From Halomonas colorata (GTDB lineage Bacteria > Pseudomonadota > Gammaproteobacteria > Pseudomonadales > Halomonadaceae), in NCBI RefSeq assembly GCF_014897985.1, contig NZ_JABUZA010000042.1, positions 1 through 37,636 of the forward strand: a stretch of DNA of 37,636 nt, given 5' to 3'. The translations under genes and the position numbers were made by a program. The number at the start of each line of letters is the position of its first letter. The first letter of the stretch is position 1. Positions 26,762 to 36,730 of the stretch are shown here, piece by piece. Under the pieces are notes generated by a model. It saw nothing but the letters and a program-made list of their open reading frames with translations, did no database searches and was not told where the DNA came from.

Positions 26762-26953
26762 ATGCTGCCTACTTATACACGGCGTCGGCTATTAAAAGCT
26801 GCGACGCTTGCCGGCATGGGTGTAGCGCTCGTGCCGGTTAGCACTCTGCTCCCGGCTGTCAGCGCACAGAACCGCCCGCCTGCATCATCCTCTCGTCATT
26901 CCCCAGACAGCATAATGGTTAACGGCTGGCTACTACGCGCGAGTGACCGCTAA
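26762..26953 (+). CDS. Tat-signal mini-protein, 63 aa
   Basis: A tiny exported protein. Residues 1-35 are a textbook Tat signal: the twin-arginine motif TRRRLLK at 6-12, a hydrophobic stretch and a cleavage site VSA|Q. The mature part is only 28 residues, ends in MVNGWLLRASDR and has no domain I recognise. The ATG at 26762 is the natural start; AGGG lies rather far (about 14 bases) upstream. The stop overlaps the start of the GMC gene by one base (TAATG), so the two are coupled. Sugar dehydrogenases of this class often use a Tat-bearing small subunit to carry a signal-less GMC subunit out; this could be a minimal version (inference). Confidence 0.65.
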   Translation: MLPTYTRRRLLKAATLAGMGVALVPVSTLLPAVSAQNRPPASSSRHSPDSIMVNGWLLRASDR

Positions 26954-28398
26954 TGTACCTGCCTTTCGAAAAGCTCGCTGAGCTGGGCGATACAGTGGAT
27001 GTGTGCATTATTGGCAGCGGGGCCGCCGGCGTATCGATTGGTGTGACACTTGCCCGCCAGGGGCACCGCATTCTGATGTGCGAAGGGGGCGATGAAGTAT
27101 TTAGCGAACGCTCCCAGGATAGCTACCGTGGCGAGGTCGTCGGTGATGCATATCTCCCGCTTGAAGCCAGCCGACTGCGTCAGTTGGGCGGCTCGACGAA
27201 CCATTGGGGTGGCGTGTGTCGCCCGCTTGACCCGTATGACTTCACTGCCAAATCCGCCGCTCCCGAGACCGCCTGGCCGATTAGCCATACGGAGCTTACG
27301 CCCTACTTTAGCGCCGCAGCTGATCTGCTTGATTTAGATCCCATCCCAGCGGATGAGCCCATTGAGTCGTCCGCGCTTAGCCGTATCTACTTCTCGCTGG
27401 GAGGCCCCACTCGCGTACAGCTGAAGTACGCCGATACGCTGAGTGAGTCAGAAAATCTGCTGTGCTGCTTAAACGCCAATCTCGTCGCACTGGAAACGAC
27501 CGACGGCCGAGTTGCCAGCGCGACGCTTGCTAACTACCAGGACGAGCAGCACCAGGTTCGCGCCCGCTACTTCATTCTTGCTTGCGGGGGTATTGATAAT
27601 GCCCGCTTACTGCTCTGGTGCAATCAACAGGCGGACGGCCAGTTGGTTCCGCAGGCCCAGACGCTGGGGCGCTACTGGATGGAGCATCCTCACGCAACGG
27701 TCGGTCAGGCGCTTATCTTTGAGCCGGAAGTGTTAGGGCTGGATGAGGCCTATAACGTTTTCCTATCCCCCAATGAGCAGGCACTCGCAAGCCGAGAGAT
27801 ACTCAACTGCGGTCTGCGTTTGCACCGCATGAATCCAGAGGCAACCCAGGCGCTAATCGATGAGCTTAGCCTGCAGGCGCCTTCTCTGGGGCAACGTATT
27901 GTCGAGTGGCAAGCCCAAGGGCGTGTGCTGCATGGTGCAATGTTAAGAGCCGCCTGGGAGCAGGAGCCGCGCTTTGAAAACCGCGTTGAGCTTAGCGATG
28001 AGCTTGATGCACTGGGCATTCCGCGTAGCCGACTGGTATGGCAACAGTCCGCGCTTGATCGGCATACTATTCGCGAAAGCTTGCTGTTGCTGGGCGAGTA
28101 CCTGCTGGACACGGATATTGGCCGGGTACAGCTGGCGGACTGGCTTGCGGCACTGCCTGTCACGCTGCCCACCGACGGCGAGCTCGCGGGTCGCCATCAT
28201 ATGGGCGGTACGCGCATGAGCCATCACCCTGAGCAAGGTATCGTCAACGCCGATTGCCGCCTTTTTGCCCAAGACAATATGTACGTGGCAGGTTCCAGCG
28301 TGTTTGCCAGCGCCGGGCACGCCAACCCGACCCTGACGCTGGTTCAGCTTGCCCTTCGCTTATGCGATCACTTGAACCAGCGCTTAAACCAGGCATAA
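26953..28398 (+). CDS. GMC-family FAD oxidoreductase
   Basis: A flavoenzyme of the glucose-methanol-choline oxidoreductase family, 481 aa. The N-terminus goes straight into the FAD fold (VCIIGSGAAGVSIGVTLA at about 17-34). QLGGSTNHWGGVCRPLD follows near 79-95. The C-terminal GMC domain has GRHHMGGTRMSHHPEQG and AGHANPTLTLVQLALRL; the catalytic His is in one of these motifs. It has no signal peptide of its own, but is coupled to a Tat mini-protein, which suggests a periplasmic complex. No cytochrome subunit lies nearby. The electron donor (sugar, polyol, alcohol) cannot be deduced. The pair stands in reverse orientation inside the conserved apaG-apaH junction. Confidence 0.88.
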   Translation: MYLPFEKLAELGDTVDVCIIGSGAAGVSIGVTLARQGHRILMCEGGDEVFSERSQDSYRGEVVGDAYLPLEASRLRQLGGSTNHWGGVCRPLDPYDFTAKSAAPETAWPISHTELTPYFSAAADLLDLDPIPADEPIESSALSRIYFSLGGPTRVQLKYADTLSESENLLCCLNANLVALETTDGRVASATLANYQDEQHQVRARYFILACGGIDNARLLLWCNQQADGQLVPQAQTLGRYWMEHPHATVGQALIFEPEVLGLDEAYNVFLSPNEQALASREILNCGLRLHRMNPEATQALIDELSLQAPSLGQRIVEWQAQGRVLHGAMLRAAWEQEPRFENRVELSDELDALGIPRSRLVWQQSALDRHTIRESLLLLGEYLLDTDIGRVQLADWLAALPVTLPTDGELAGRHHMGGTRMSHHPEQGIVNADCRLFAQDNMYVAGSSVFASAGHANPTLTLVQLALRLCDHLNQRLNQA

Positions 28399-28419
28399 CA
28401 CTCAGCGTTAAAGCCGCGT

Positions 28420-28797
28420 TCAGTGCAGCTGGCGCGGCACGGCCAGACGAAAGGGTGCGATCGACACTTCAAACGCACGCTGGCTATAGGTATTGAGCAG
28501 CGTGTAGGCGCCTTCCATCACCCCAACCGGCGTTTGCAGAATGGCGCGGCTGGTATAGCGAAAGCGCTGACCGGGCCCGATAAGCGGCTGCTGGCCTACC
28601 ACGCCTTTGCCGCGCACCTCCTGGCTATCGCCACCGCCTTGGGTGATTTTCCAGTAGCGGGCCATCAGCTGTACGCTGTGTGGGCTTTGATTATGCACGG
28701 TAACGGTGTAGCTGAAGACGTAGCGCGTCTCTACATCGCTAGACTCCGCCGCACAGTATTCCGGTGTCACGCTGACCTCAATGGCTAGACCACTCAC
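28420..28797 (-). CDS. apaG: ApaG (Co2+/Mg2+ efflux-associated protein)
   Basis: A 125-aa single-domain beta-sandwich protein, exact length of E. coli ApaG; biochemical role unsettled (linked to Co2+ resistance and Mg2+ efflux). Diagnostic segments are YVFSYTVTVHNQSPHSVQL, GKGVVGQQPLIGPGQRFRYT and GVMEGAYTLL. The ATG at 28797 overlaps the rsmA stop by four bases (ATGA), so it is translationally coupled. It converges with the GMC gene 21 bases away, with no clear terminator between them. Confidence 0.95.
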   Translation of the reverse strand: MSGLAIEVSVTPEYCAAESSDVETRYVFSYTVTVHNQSPHSVQLMARYWKITQGGGDSQEVRGKGVVGQQPLIGPGQRFRYTSRAILQTPVGVMEGAYTLLNTYSQRAFEVSIAPFRLAVPRQLH

Positions 28798-29624
28798 CCG
28801 ACATCACTCCCACCAGCGTTTAGCGCGTCATCCGCCGCGACGCGGTTGGCAATGGCCACATATTCGGCCACGGTTAGCGTTTGCGGGCGACGCACCGGAT
28901 CAATCCCTAGTTCTTCCAGGGTTTCCGGGCTAACGCGGCCTTTGAAATTATTGCGCAGGGTTTTACGCCGCTGACCAAACGCAAGCTTTACCAGCTCAAA
29001 AAGTAGCGCTGGGTCATCGGCAACATGCGGTAAGGCAGCGTGGGGCGTGAGGCGCACAATGGCTGAGTCGACTTTCGGACGCGGAACAAAGGCCTCGGGC
29101 GGGACGATAAATAGCTGATCCACCTGGCAATAGTACTGCGCCATCACCGAAAGCCGTCCCCAATCGGTACCGCCCGGTTCAGCGGCGAGCCGTTCGACAA
29201 CTTCTTTTTGCAGCATGAAGTGCATATCGGCGATGGCATTACCGGCGGTTAGCAAATGCACAATCAACGGCGTTGAAATGTTATAGGGCAAGTTGCCGAC
29301 CACGCGCAGGGCCGGGCCATCGCCTTTAAGCGCGGCAAAATCAAATTTCAGCGCGTCGCCTTCATGGATAATAAAGTCAGGATAGTTGAAAAACTGCACC
29401 CGCAGACCGGGAATCAAATCGCGGTCCAGTTCAATCACCTCAAGCTTCCCGGCGGCCTCAAGCAACGGGGCGGTTAACGCGCCCTGCCCTGGCCCAATTT
29501 CAACCAGCCGGTCGCCTTCCCGCGGCCCAATAGAGCGCACAATACGCGAGATGATACCCAGGTCACGTAGAAAGTTTTGACCGAAGCGTTTGCGAGCACG
29601 GTGCTGCTGGGGCACTTGAGACAT
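28794..29624 (-). CDS. rsmA: 16S rRNA (adenine 1518/1519-N6)-dimethyltransferase
   Basis: Dimethylates the two adjacent adenines in the 3' terminal hairpin of 16S rRNA, a late step of 30S assembly; 276 aa (E. coli 273). The SAM-binding and catalytic motifs are RFGQNFLRD, LVEIGPGQGALT and VVGNLPYNIST. A C-terminal helical domain follows (FGQRRKTLRNN). The ATG at 29624 has AAGGA about eleven bases upstream. The gap to pdxA is 43 bases. Loss of this enzyme confers kasugamycin resistance in relatives. Confidence 0.96.
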   Translation of the reverse strand: MSQVPQQHRARKRFGQNFLRDLGIISRIVRSIGPREGDRLVEIGPGQGALTAPLLEAAGKLEVIELDRDLIPGLRVQFFNYPDFIIHEGDALKFDFAALKGDGPALRVVGNLPYNISTPLIVHLLTAGNAIADMHFMLQKEVVERLAAEPGGTDWGRLSVMAQYYCQVDQLFIVPPEAFVPRPKVDSAIVRLTPHAALPHVADDPALLFELVKLAFGQRRKTLRNNFKGRVSPETLEELGIDPVRRPQTLTVAEYVAIANRVAADDALNAGGSDVG

Positions 29625-29667
29625 CTAACAGAGTTCCTTGGAGGTTTTTCAAACGTGAAGCATAAGA

Positions 29668-30720
29668 CTAGCAGACAGCATTGATCCGCTGAGTGGCAAG
29701 GCGTCGTGCAAGCGAAAGCGCGATACGCAGACTACCGGGGTCGGCCACCCCCTTACCGGCCAGATCAAGCGCCGTGCCATGATCTACCGAAGTGCGCACT
29801 AACGGCAAGCCCAGGGTAATATTGGCCGCCTGACCAAAACCAGCGTACTTAAGTACTGCCAAGCCCTGGTCATGATACATCGCAAGCACGGCGTCCACAC
29901 CCGCCAAATGGCGTGGGGTAAACAGGGTATCGGCGGGCAGTGGCCCTTCGATCTTAAGCCCATCCGCACGCAGGGCTTCAAGCGCTGGAATAATAGTGTC
30001 CAGCTCTTCACGGCCAAGATGGCCATCCTCGCCCGCATGAGGGTTTAAACCGCATACCGCAATACGTGGCGATGCGATGCCGAACTGGCGCTTGAGGTCA
30101 GCCGCCAGCAGGCGGCTAATACGCGTCACTCGATCAAAGGTAATCGCATCGGCGACGTGGCGCAGCGGCAGGTGCGTAGTCACCAAGGCAACGCGCAAAT
30201 CACCGCTGCCCTGCCAATCAGGCGCCTGTGCATGAAGTGCCGCATCGGTTGCCAACATCATGACCACCTCATCGACGCCACAGGCATCGCGCAGCCACTC
30301 TGTATGCCCGGTAAAGTCTGGATAGCCGCCTTCGATAATGACGCCCTTATGCAGCGGCGCCGTAACGATAGCCGCCGCCAGGCCGGCCATACATGCGTTG
30401 ACAGCCAGTTCGAGGGTTGCCAGCACGTACCCTGCGTTAGCCGGATTCAGTACTCCCGGCATCGCAGGCTCCTTGAGTGCGACCCGCCATACCGGAAGCT
30501 TGCCAGCCGTTGCCTTGACCGGCTCACCGGGGTGAGCTTCCACCAGCGTCACATCAAGCGCAAGCTCAGCCGCACGCTGGCGCAGCATATCTACATCGCC
30601 AATCGCCACGGTCTGCTCAGGCAGGTTGCCCTGCGATGCGAGCATCAGCACCAGTTCAGGCCCGATACCTGCGGGTTCCCCAGTAGTGATCAGCAGCGGC
30701 AGGCCAGTGGTTTGAGTCAT
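29668..30720 (-). CDS. pdxA: 4-hydroxythreonine-4-phosphate dehydrogenase
   Basis: NAD-dependent step of the DXP-dependent pyridoxal 5'-phosphate pathway; 350 aa, cytoplasmic, dimeric. Features are TTGEPAGIGPELVL at the start, the metal-binding His in FTGHTEWL, GLNPHAGEDGHLG, and AMYHDQGLAVLKYAGFG. The length is slightly above E. coli PdxA (329). The ATG overlaps the surA stop by one base (TAATG), indicating coupling as in E. coli. Confidence 0.96.
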   Translation of the reverse strand: MTQTTGLPLLITTGEPAGIGPELVLMLASQGNLPEQTVAIGDVDMLRQRAAELALDVTLVEAHPGEPVKATAGKLPVWRVALKEPAMPGVLNPANAGYVLATLELAVNACMAGLAAAIVTAPLHKGVIIEGGYPDFTGHTEWLRDACGVDEVVMMLATDAALHAQAPDWQGSGDLRVALVTTHLPLRHVADAITFDRVTRISRLLAADLKRQFGIASPRIAVCGLNPHAGEDGHLGREELDTIIPALEALRADGLKIEGPLPADTLFTPRHLAGVDAVLAMYHDQGLAVLKYAGFGQAANITLGLPLVRTSVDHGTALDLAGKGVADPGSLRIALSLARRLATQRINAVC

Positions 30721-31745
30721 TAGAGACGAATATCCACAAAGGCTTCCGAGCGAATTTCCTGCTGCCAGATTTGCAGCTCTTCATTGGCGCGGCGCTGGAA
30801 AATCGCCTGGCGAATCTGCTCGCGACGGCTCTCCTGGGTGACGTTCTGACGACGACGCTCTTCTACTTCGATGATGTGATAACCAAACTGAGAGCGTACG
30901 GGCTCAGAAATCTGGTTAACGTCAAGTGACTGCATCGCCTCTTCAAACGCCGGCACGGTTTGCCCAGGGCGTACCCAGCCAAGTTCGCCGCCGTTAAGAG
31001 CGCTGCCGCGATCATCGCTAAATTCACGTGCCACTGATGCAAAGTCAGCGCCTTGCTGCAGGCGCTGGCGAGCTTCCTGAGCGCGCGTGCGAGCCTGGTC
31101 TTCATTGCGTGTTGGTGTCAGCTCGACCAGGATGTGGCGCGCACGGATTTCTTCGACAAATGCCTGATCACTCGCCTGATTGCCCTGCTGCTCCAGCACA
31201 CGCTGCACATCGCGGTCGCTTACCGATACGCGCTGACCTACCTGGCGCTGCTGCACTTGGCGCATCAGCATTTCACGACGAATGTCTTCGCGAACGTCGG
31301 CAAGCGTCATGCCTTCAGATTCCACCTCGTCAGCAAACTGCTCCAAGGTCATATCGTTGGATTCAGCAATCGTGCGTAGCTGACGGTTAAGCTCCGTATC
31401 ATCAACGCTCAAGTTGCTGCGGCGGGCTAGCTGCATCTGGATTTCATCCATGATCATCCGCTCAAGCACTTGGGCTTCAAGCGCTGAGCGCGCCGGAAGC
31501 GAGCCGCCTTGCGCCTGAGCCTGCTGCTGTATTTGGGCAACCCGGCCATCGAGCTCGCTACGCATTATAACGCCTTCGTTCACCACGGCGACGACGCTAT
31601 CGATCGGCTGGCGCTGGGTAGACGCAAAATCTTGCGCCTGTGATACAAGCGGCGTAACGAGCGCACCGGCACCAATGCAAAGGGCCATGACACCCGTGGC
31701 CGATACGATTTTTGCATGGGCTAGCAGCGTATTTCTGGTCTTCAT
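30720..31745 (-). CDS. surA: Periplasmic chaperone SurA, one parvulin domain
   Basis: Chaperone and prolyl isomerase for outer-membrane proteins, including LptD encoded just upstream; 341 aa. Signal peptide ends at VSQAQ|D near 38. The N-terminal SurA domain (IDSVVAVVNEGVIMRSELD) is complete. Only one parvulin domain follows (ARHILVEL to FGYHIIEVEE), where E. coli (428 aa) has two. The one present resembles P2, the catalytic one, and runs into the normal C-terminus (LQIWQQEIRSEAFVDIRL), so P1 is missing rather than the end being cut. GAGA before the ATG at 31745 is a weak ribosome site. Gap to lptD 35 bases. Confidence 0.92.
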   Translation of the reverse strand: MKTRNTLLAHAKIVSATGVMALCIGAGALVTPLVSQAQDFASTQRQPIDSVVAVVNEGVIMRSELDGRVAQIQQQAQAQGGSLPARSALEAQVLERMIMDEIQMQLARRSNLSVDDTELNRQLRTIAESNDMTLEQFADEVESEGMTLADVREDIRREMLMRQVQQRQVGQRVSVSDRDVQRVLEQQGNQASDQAFVEEIRARHILVELTPTRNEDQARTRAQEARQRLQQGADFASVAREFSDDRGSALNGGELGWVRPGQTVPAFEEAMQSLDVNQISEPVRSQFGYHIIEVEERRRQNVTQESRREQIRQAIFQRRANEELQIWQQEIRSEAFVDIRL

Positions 31746-31780
31746 AAAAGGTCTCTTTCAGTCGCCATTCAAGAACGTCA

Positions 31781-34228
31781 TTACAAAGGCGTAGGACGGT
31801 AACCCGGAATGGTCCGTTCAAAATAGCTATCGGCCTGCTGGCCAACGCCACCTAAGCCACGGAATACAAAGCGTAAAAATAGCCCGCGATCGTTAAAATC
31901 ATCCTCAACGCGTGCCGTATCGTTATCGTCTACCCACTCACGCCAGACAAGCTGCACACCATAGCAGCAGTCGTTCCACTGTACGCCGGCCATTTGTTCA
32001 AGCGAACGGTCATTGGTTTGATCGTGAAGGTAGCGGCCAATCAAATCAATCCTGGTGTTGGCTTTCCAAGCGAACGACAGATCCCACTCTTCGCGGTTGT
32101 AATTGCGAAAGCCGTCATCGCCAGGTACCGAATCTGGATCAAATCCTTCGATCTCCCAACGGTACCCAAGGTTCACTACATGACCTGCCGGGTGGCGATA
32201 ATTGACGTCAACGCTTGAGCGCTCGGTCTGTTCGCGATGGTCATCGTAAAGCCACTCGTAGCCGGTACTCCAGCGGTCATTGATCTGCCAGTCCAGCCGG
32301 GTGACCAGCGGCGAGCGATCACGCGTGGCCTGATAGTAGCGCTGCGGGTTGACGTTAGGATCTTCTTCGGGACGCGCAGGCAGTGTGTCCGGGTCCCCTT
32401 CACTATCGATGCGGCGCTCGGCAAAGTAGACGCTTTGCCCAACCCCGAACGTCAAACGGTCCCGACCGCTGCTGTCCTCAATCAAGCGCGACTGCACGCC
32501 CAATGATACGCGGTTTAGATCGCCGACCCGGTCGGCCCCGGAAAACCGATGAGGTGACCACAGCTGATCCCAGGAGAACGCACGCTCACGGCTATCAAAA
32601 TCGGGTAGCTGGGTCTGGTTGGTACGCGGCACATAGGCGTAGTTGAGACGCGGTTCCAGAGTTTGCCGATAATCACGGCTGCCCAACTCCAATTCGCGCT
32701 CAAACACCAGGCCACTGTCCACCGAGGTAACCGCTATGCTGCGGCTGGGGGTCGTACCCCGATCGGTTTCACGCTCGCCATAGTCTAGGTCGTATGCCGT
32801 ATACCAAAGCTCGGTACGCGGCTCGACATATCCCCAGCTATTCTCGGCGCGCCAGCCAACGGCAGGCGTTAAGTGCAAACGGCTACCGGTCGCGGCTTCC
32901 TGTTCGGGTACGCGGCGCTCATCCACATCCCGCCAGAAATAAGTGACGTTGGAGCGCCATTCGCTATAAATTCCGCTACCCAGCTGCCAATTGGAATTGG
33001 CAGTTAAACTGGGCAGCCGATAAAACGGCTTATCGGTATCGCTAAGCGGGTCTTCAAGGCGCTGAAACCCCTGGGCACGGGCATCCAACTGCCAACGCTC
33101 GCCTTGATAATCGACCTGTGCAAGCCTTTCCATACTGACCCGGTCGCTATCCCCGAACTGGCCGCCGAAATCGTCAAAGTAGCGGCCATCACTGGCCGCG
33201 CCATAGCGCAAACGGTAGTTACTGCGGTTATTGATACGCCCGGCATGCTGCGCATCGATATACCAGCGATCTTCACCTGCAAAGCGGTTATCGCCGCTAG
33301 TACCGCCGTCATCGCCACTTAAGTAACCGCCCTCGACGGTGCCTGCACTCTCGGAAAAAAGGTAGCGGTATTCACCGTTAAGCAACAAACCACGATCGGT
33401 CATCCAGCGCGGCGTAATGGTGGCATCGTGGTTAGGGGCAATATTCCAGTAAAACGGCTGGGCGTAATCAAAGCCATCCGATGAGAAACCGATCGCTGGC
33501 GCCAGCAGGCCCGTATGGCGATTATCATCAATTGGAAAGCGCAGCCACGGCCAGTAAAAGATAGGTACATCTTTGACTTCCAAGCGTGCATGCCGCGCGG
33601 TGCCGAAGCCTTTGGCCTGATCTAGCCGAATATCGCTGCTCACCAGCTGCCAGGTATTAGCACCGGGATCACACGACGTGAAGGAAGCATCGTGCAAGCG
33701 ATACTGGGCTTCGCCCGTCTGCTCAAGCTGGCTTGCCTGACCACGCAAATGCTCTTCATACAGCACATAGTGGCTATTGTTTATAGTGGCCCGGTCTTCG
33801 TTGAGCATTAGGGTCGCACTATCGCCACGCAGTAGGGCCTGACCATCGCGCAGCGCCAGGTTTCCCTCGGCATCAACCTGCTCGCGGTTGGCAGGTAGAA
33901 AAATGCGCTCCGCTTCAAGCTCGGTGTTAGCGCGCCTTAATACCACATCGCCGCGTAGCAGTGCTTCACCGTCGGAGGCATAATCCGCCTCTTGCGTTTC
34001 AACCGACAGTGTCTCCGGGTCTTGCTCAGCGGGCAACCGGTAGCCGGGCATCACATAGCGCCCACGGCATAATTGTTGTGACGCTTCACCTTGCCCCCAG
34101 GCCTGCCAGTCGAGCGCTTCGGCGGGCAGCGTCTGATCCTGCGCCACCGCCGAAAACGAGGCGCCCGCGAGCAAACTGCCCATCAGCGTATGCGCAACCG
34201 GTAAAGTGCGCGAAAATCGCTTGCCCAT
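31781..34228 (-). CDS. lptD: LPS-assembly outer-membrane protein LptD
   Basis: Outer-membrane barrel that, with LptE, inserts lipopolysaccharide in the outer leaflet; 815 aa. A signal peptide (to about AVAQ, residue 30) leads into the periplasmic OstA/LptA-like jellyroll (VLRRANTELEAERIF). The barrel follows, with VPIFYWPWLRFPIDDNRHTG and many alternating strands. The disulfide Cys residues are present: one near 54, one in FTSCDPG, and the adjacent pair in WNDCCYGV. The ATG at 34228 is preferred over 34246 because AAGGAT stands seven bases before it. First gene of lptD-surA-pdxA-rsmA-apaG; divergent from amgK. Confidence 0.95.
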   Translation of the reverse strand: MGKRFSRTLPVAHTLMGSLLAGASFSAVAQDQTLPAEALDWQAWGQGEASQQLCRGRYVMPGYRLPAEQDPETLSVETQEADYASDGEALLRGDVVLRRANTELEAERIFLPANREQVDAEGNLALRDGQALLRGDSATLMLNEDRATINNSHYVLYEEHLRGQASQLEQTGEAQYRLHDASFTSCDPGANTWQLVSSDIRLDQAKGFGTARHARLEVKDVPIFYWPWLRFPIDDNRHTGLLAPAIGFSSDGFDYAQPFYWNIAPNHDATITPRWMTDRGLLLNGEYRYLFSESAGTVEGGYLSGDDGGTSGDNRFAGEDRWYIDAQHAGRINNRSNYRLRYGAASDGRYFDDFGGQFGDSDRVSMERLAQVDYQGERWQLDARAQGFQRLEDPLSDTDKPFYRLPSLTANSNWQLGSGIYSEWRSNVTYFWRDVDERRVPEQEAATGSRLHLTPAVGWRAENSWGYVEPRTELWYTAYDLDYGERETDRGTTPSRSIAVTSVDSGLVFERELELGSRDYRQTLEPRLNYAYVPRTNQTQLPDFDSRERAFSWDQLWSPHRFSGADRVGDLNRVSLGVQSRLIEDSSGRDRLTFGVGQSVYFAERRIDSEGDPDTLPARPEEDPNVNPQRYYQATRDRSPLVTRLDWQINDRWSTGYEWLYDDHREQTERSSVDVNYRHPAGHVVNLGYRWEIEGFDPDSVPGDDGFRNYNREEWDLSFAWKANTRIDLIGRYLHDQTNDRSLEQMAGVQWNDCCYGVQLVWREWVDDNDTARVEDDFNDRGLFLRFVFRGLGGVGQQADSYFERTIPGYRPTPL

Positions 34229-34257
34229 GTTCGTTATCCTTGGCATCCAGAATAGGT

Positions 34258-34263
34258 ATTATA
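34258..34263 (-). promoter_or_regulatory. Likely -10 element of the lptD operon
   Basis: The minus strand reads TATAAT here, 30 bases before the lptD start. No good -35 stands at 16-18 bases; another sigma factor or an activator may contribute. The 70-base gap must also hold the amgK promoter. Confidence 0.35.
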
Positions 34264-34298
34264 CAGCCCGCATGATGCCCGACCAGCAAGGAGCTTGC

Positions 34299-35965
<1,667 letters not shown>

Positions 35966-36072
35966 CCATCACCGATCAAAGAACGCCGGGGCGGGGATTC
36001 AAACAGTGCGCCCTGGCATAGAAATGTTATGCTGCGCGACTTACCTGTCGTTGCCTAGATGAGGAGAGCTAC

Positions 36073-36492
36073 GTGAAAGCAAAGGTAAAATGGACAGATG
36101 GTCGTCAGTTTGTCGCCGAGTCAGGTAGCGGGCATAGCGTTATCATTGACGGCCCACCCGACCACGGCGGCCGCAATACGGGCCCGCGCCCTATGGAAAT
36201 GCTGCTCATGGGCATGGGTAGCTGCACTGCGTTTGATATCCTGAATATTCTGGATAAAGCGCGCGCGGATGTCACCGACTGCGTTGCCGAACTCGACGCT
36301 GAGCGCGCTGACGAAGTGCCTGCGGTATTTACCAAAATTCATGTGCATTTCGTGGTCACTGGTCGGGCGCTAAAAGAGAAGCAGGTTGCACGCGCGGTAG
36401 AGCTTTCCGCAGAAAAATACTGCAGCGCTTCCATCATGCTGGTTAAAGGCGGTGTTGAGATCACTCATTCGTTTGAGATCAAAGAAGCTTGA
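36073..36492 (+). CDS. OsmC-family protein (YhfA-like)
   Basis: A 139-aa OsmC/Ohr-fold protein. Members are thiol peroxidases, but the YhfA-like branch has no proven reaction. The two Cys residues of the family are kept, one in MGSCTAFDIL and one in KYCSASIML, and the characteristic GPRPMEMLLMG precedes the first. The GTG at 36073 is chosen for the strong GAGGAGAG just upstream. It stands alone between murU and speD. Confidence 0.88.
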   Translation: MKAKVKWTDGRQFVAESGSGHSVIIDGPPDHGGRNTGPRPMEMLLMGMGSCTAFDILNILDKARADVTDCVAELDAERADEVPAVFTKIHVHFVVTGRALKEKQVARAVELSAEKYCSASIMLVKGGVEITHSFEIKEA

Positions 36493-36547
36493 GGCACGCG
36501 AGCAGCGTCCAGCGCCTGCCCTTACGGCCCGTCACGCCTGATAAGTT

Positions 36548-36572
36548 AAAAAAATGCATCCGTCGGATGCAT
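36548..36572 (-). terminator. Leftward-facing intrinsic terminator between osmC-like gene and speD
   Basis: ATGCATCC-GTC-GGATGCAT (36554-36572) is a perfect inverted repeat. The plus strand has A's at 36548-36554, so only the minus strand shows stem plus T-run. No leftward gene lies to its right. In the plus direction there is no U-tract. The remainder of the 238-base gap has a weaker GCCGG/CCGGC dyad near 36583-36603 and a GGGAGG ribosome site for speD. Confidence 0.6.
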
Positions 36573-36730
36573 AGCGCGTCAGGGCCGGGCATAATACGCC
36601 GGCTTGTATTACCCCCTACTGTCTTACCTACGCGTTTATATAAGCGGTGTTGCGAGGGTAGCAATAGGTACTTTTCGGTTCCGGCGCTGGCTCGTCGGGG
36701 TATTTTCATCTGCCATAGGGAGGTTCGGAC

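Noticed and set aside
30157..30723. 188-codon open frame opposite pdxA
   Set aside because: Antisense to a highly conserved gene; the product is His/Arg-rich nonsense typical of shadow frames.
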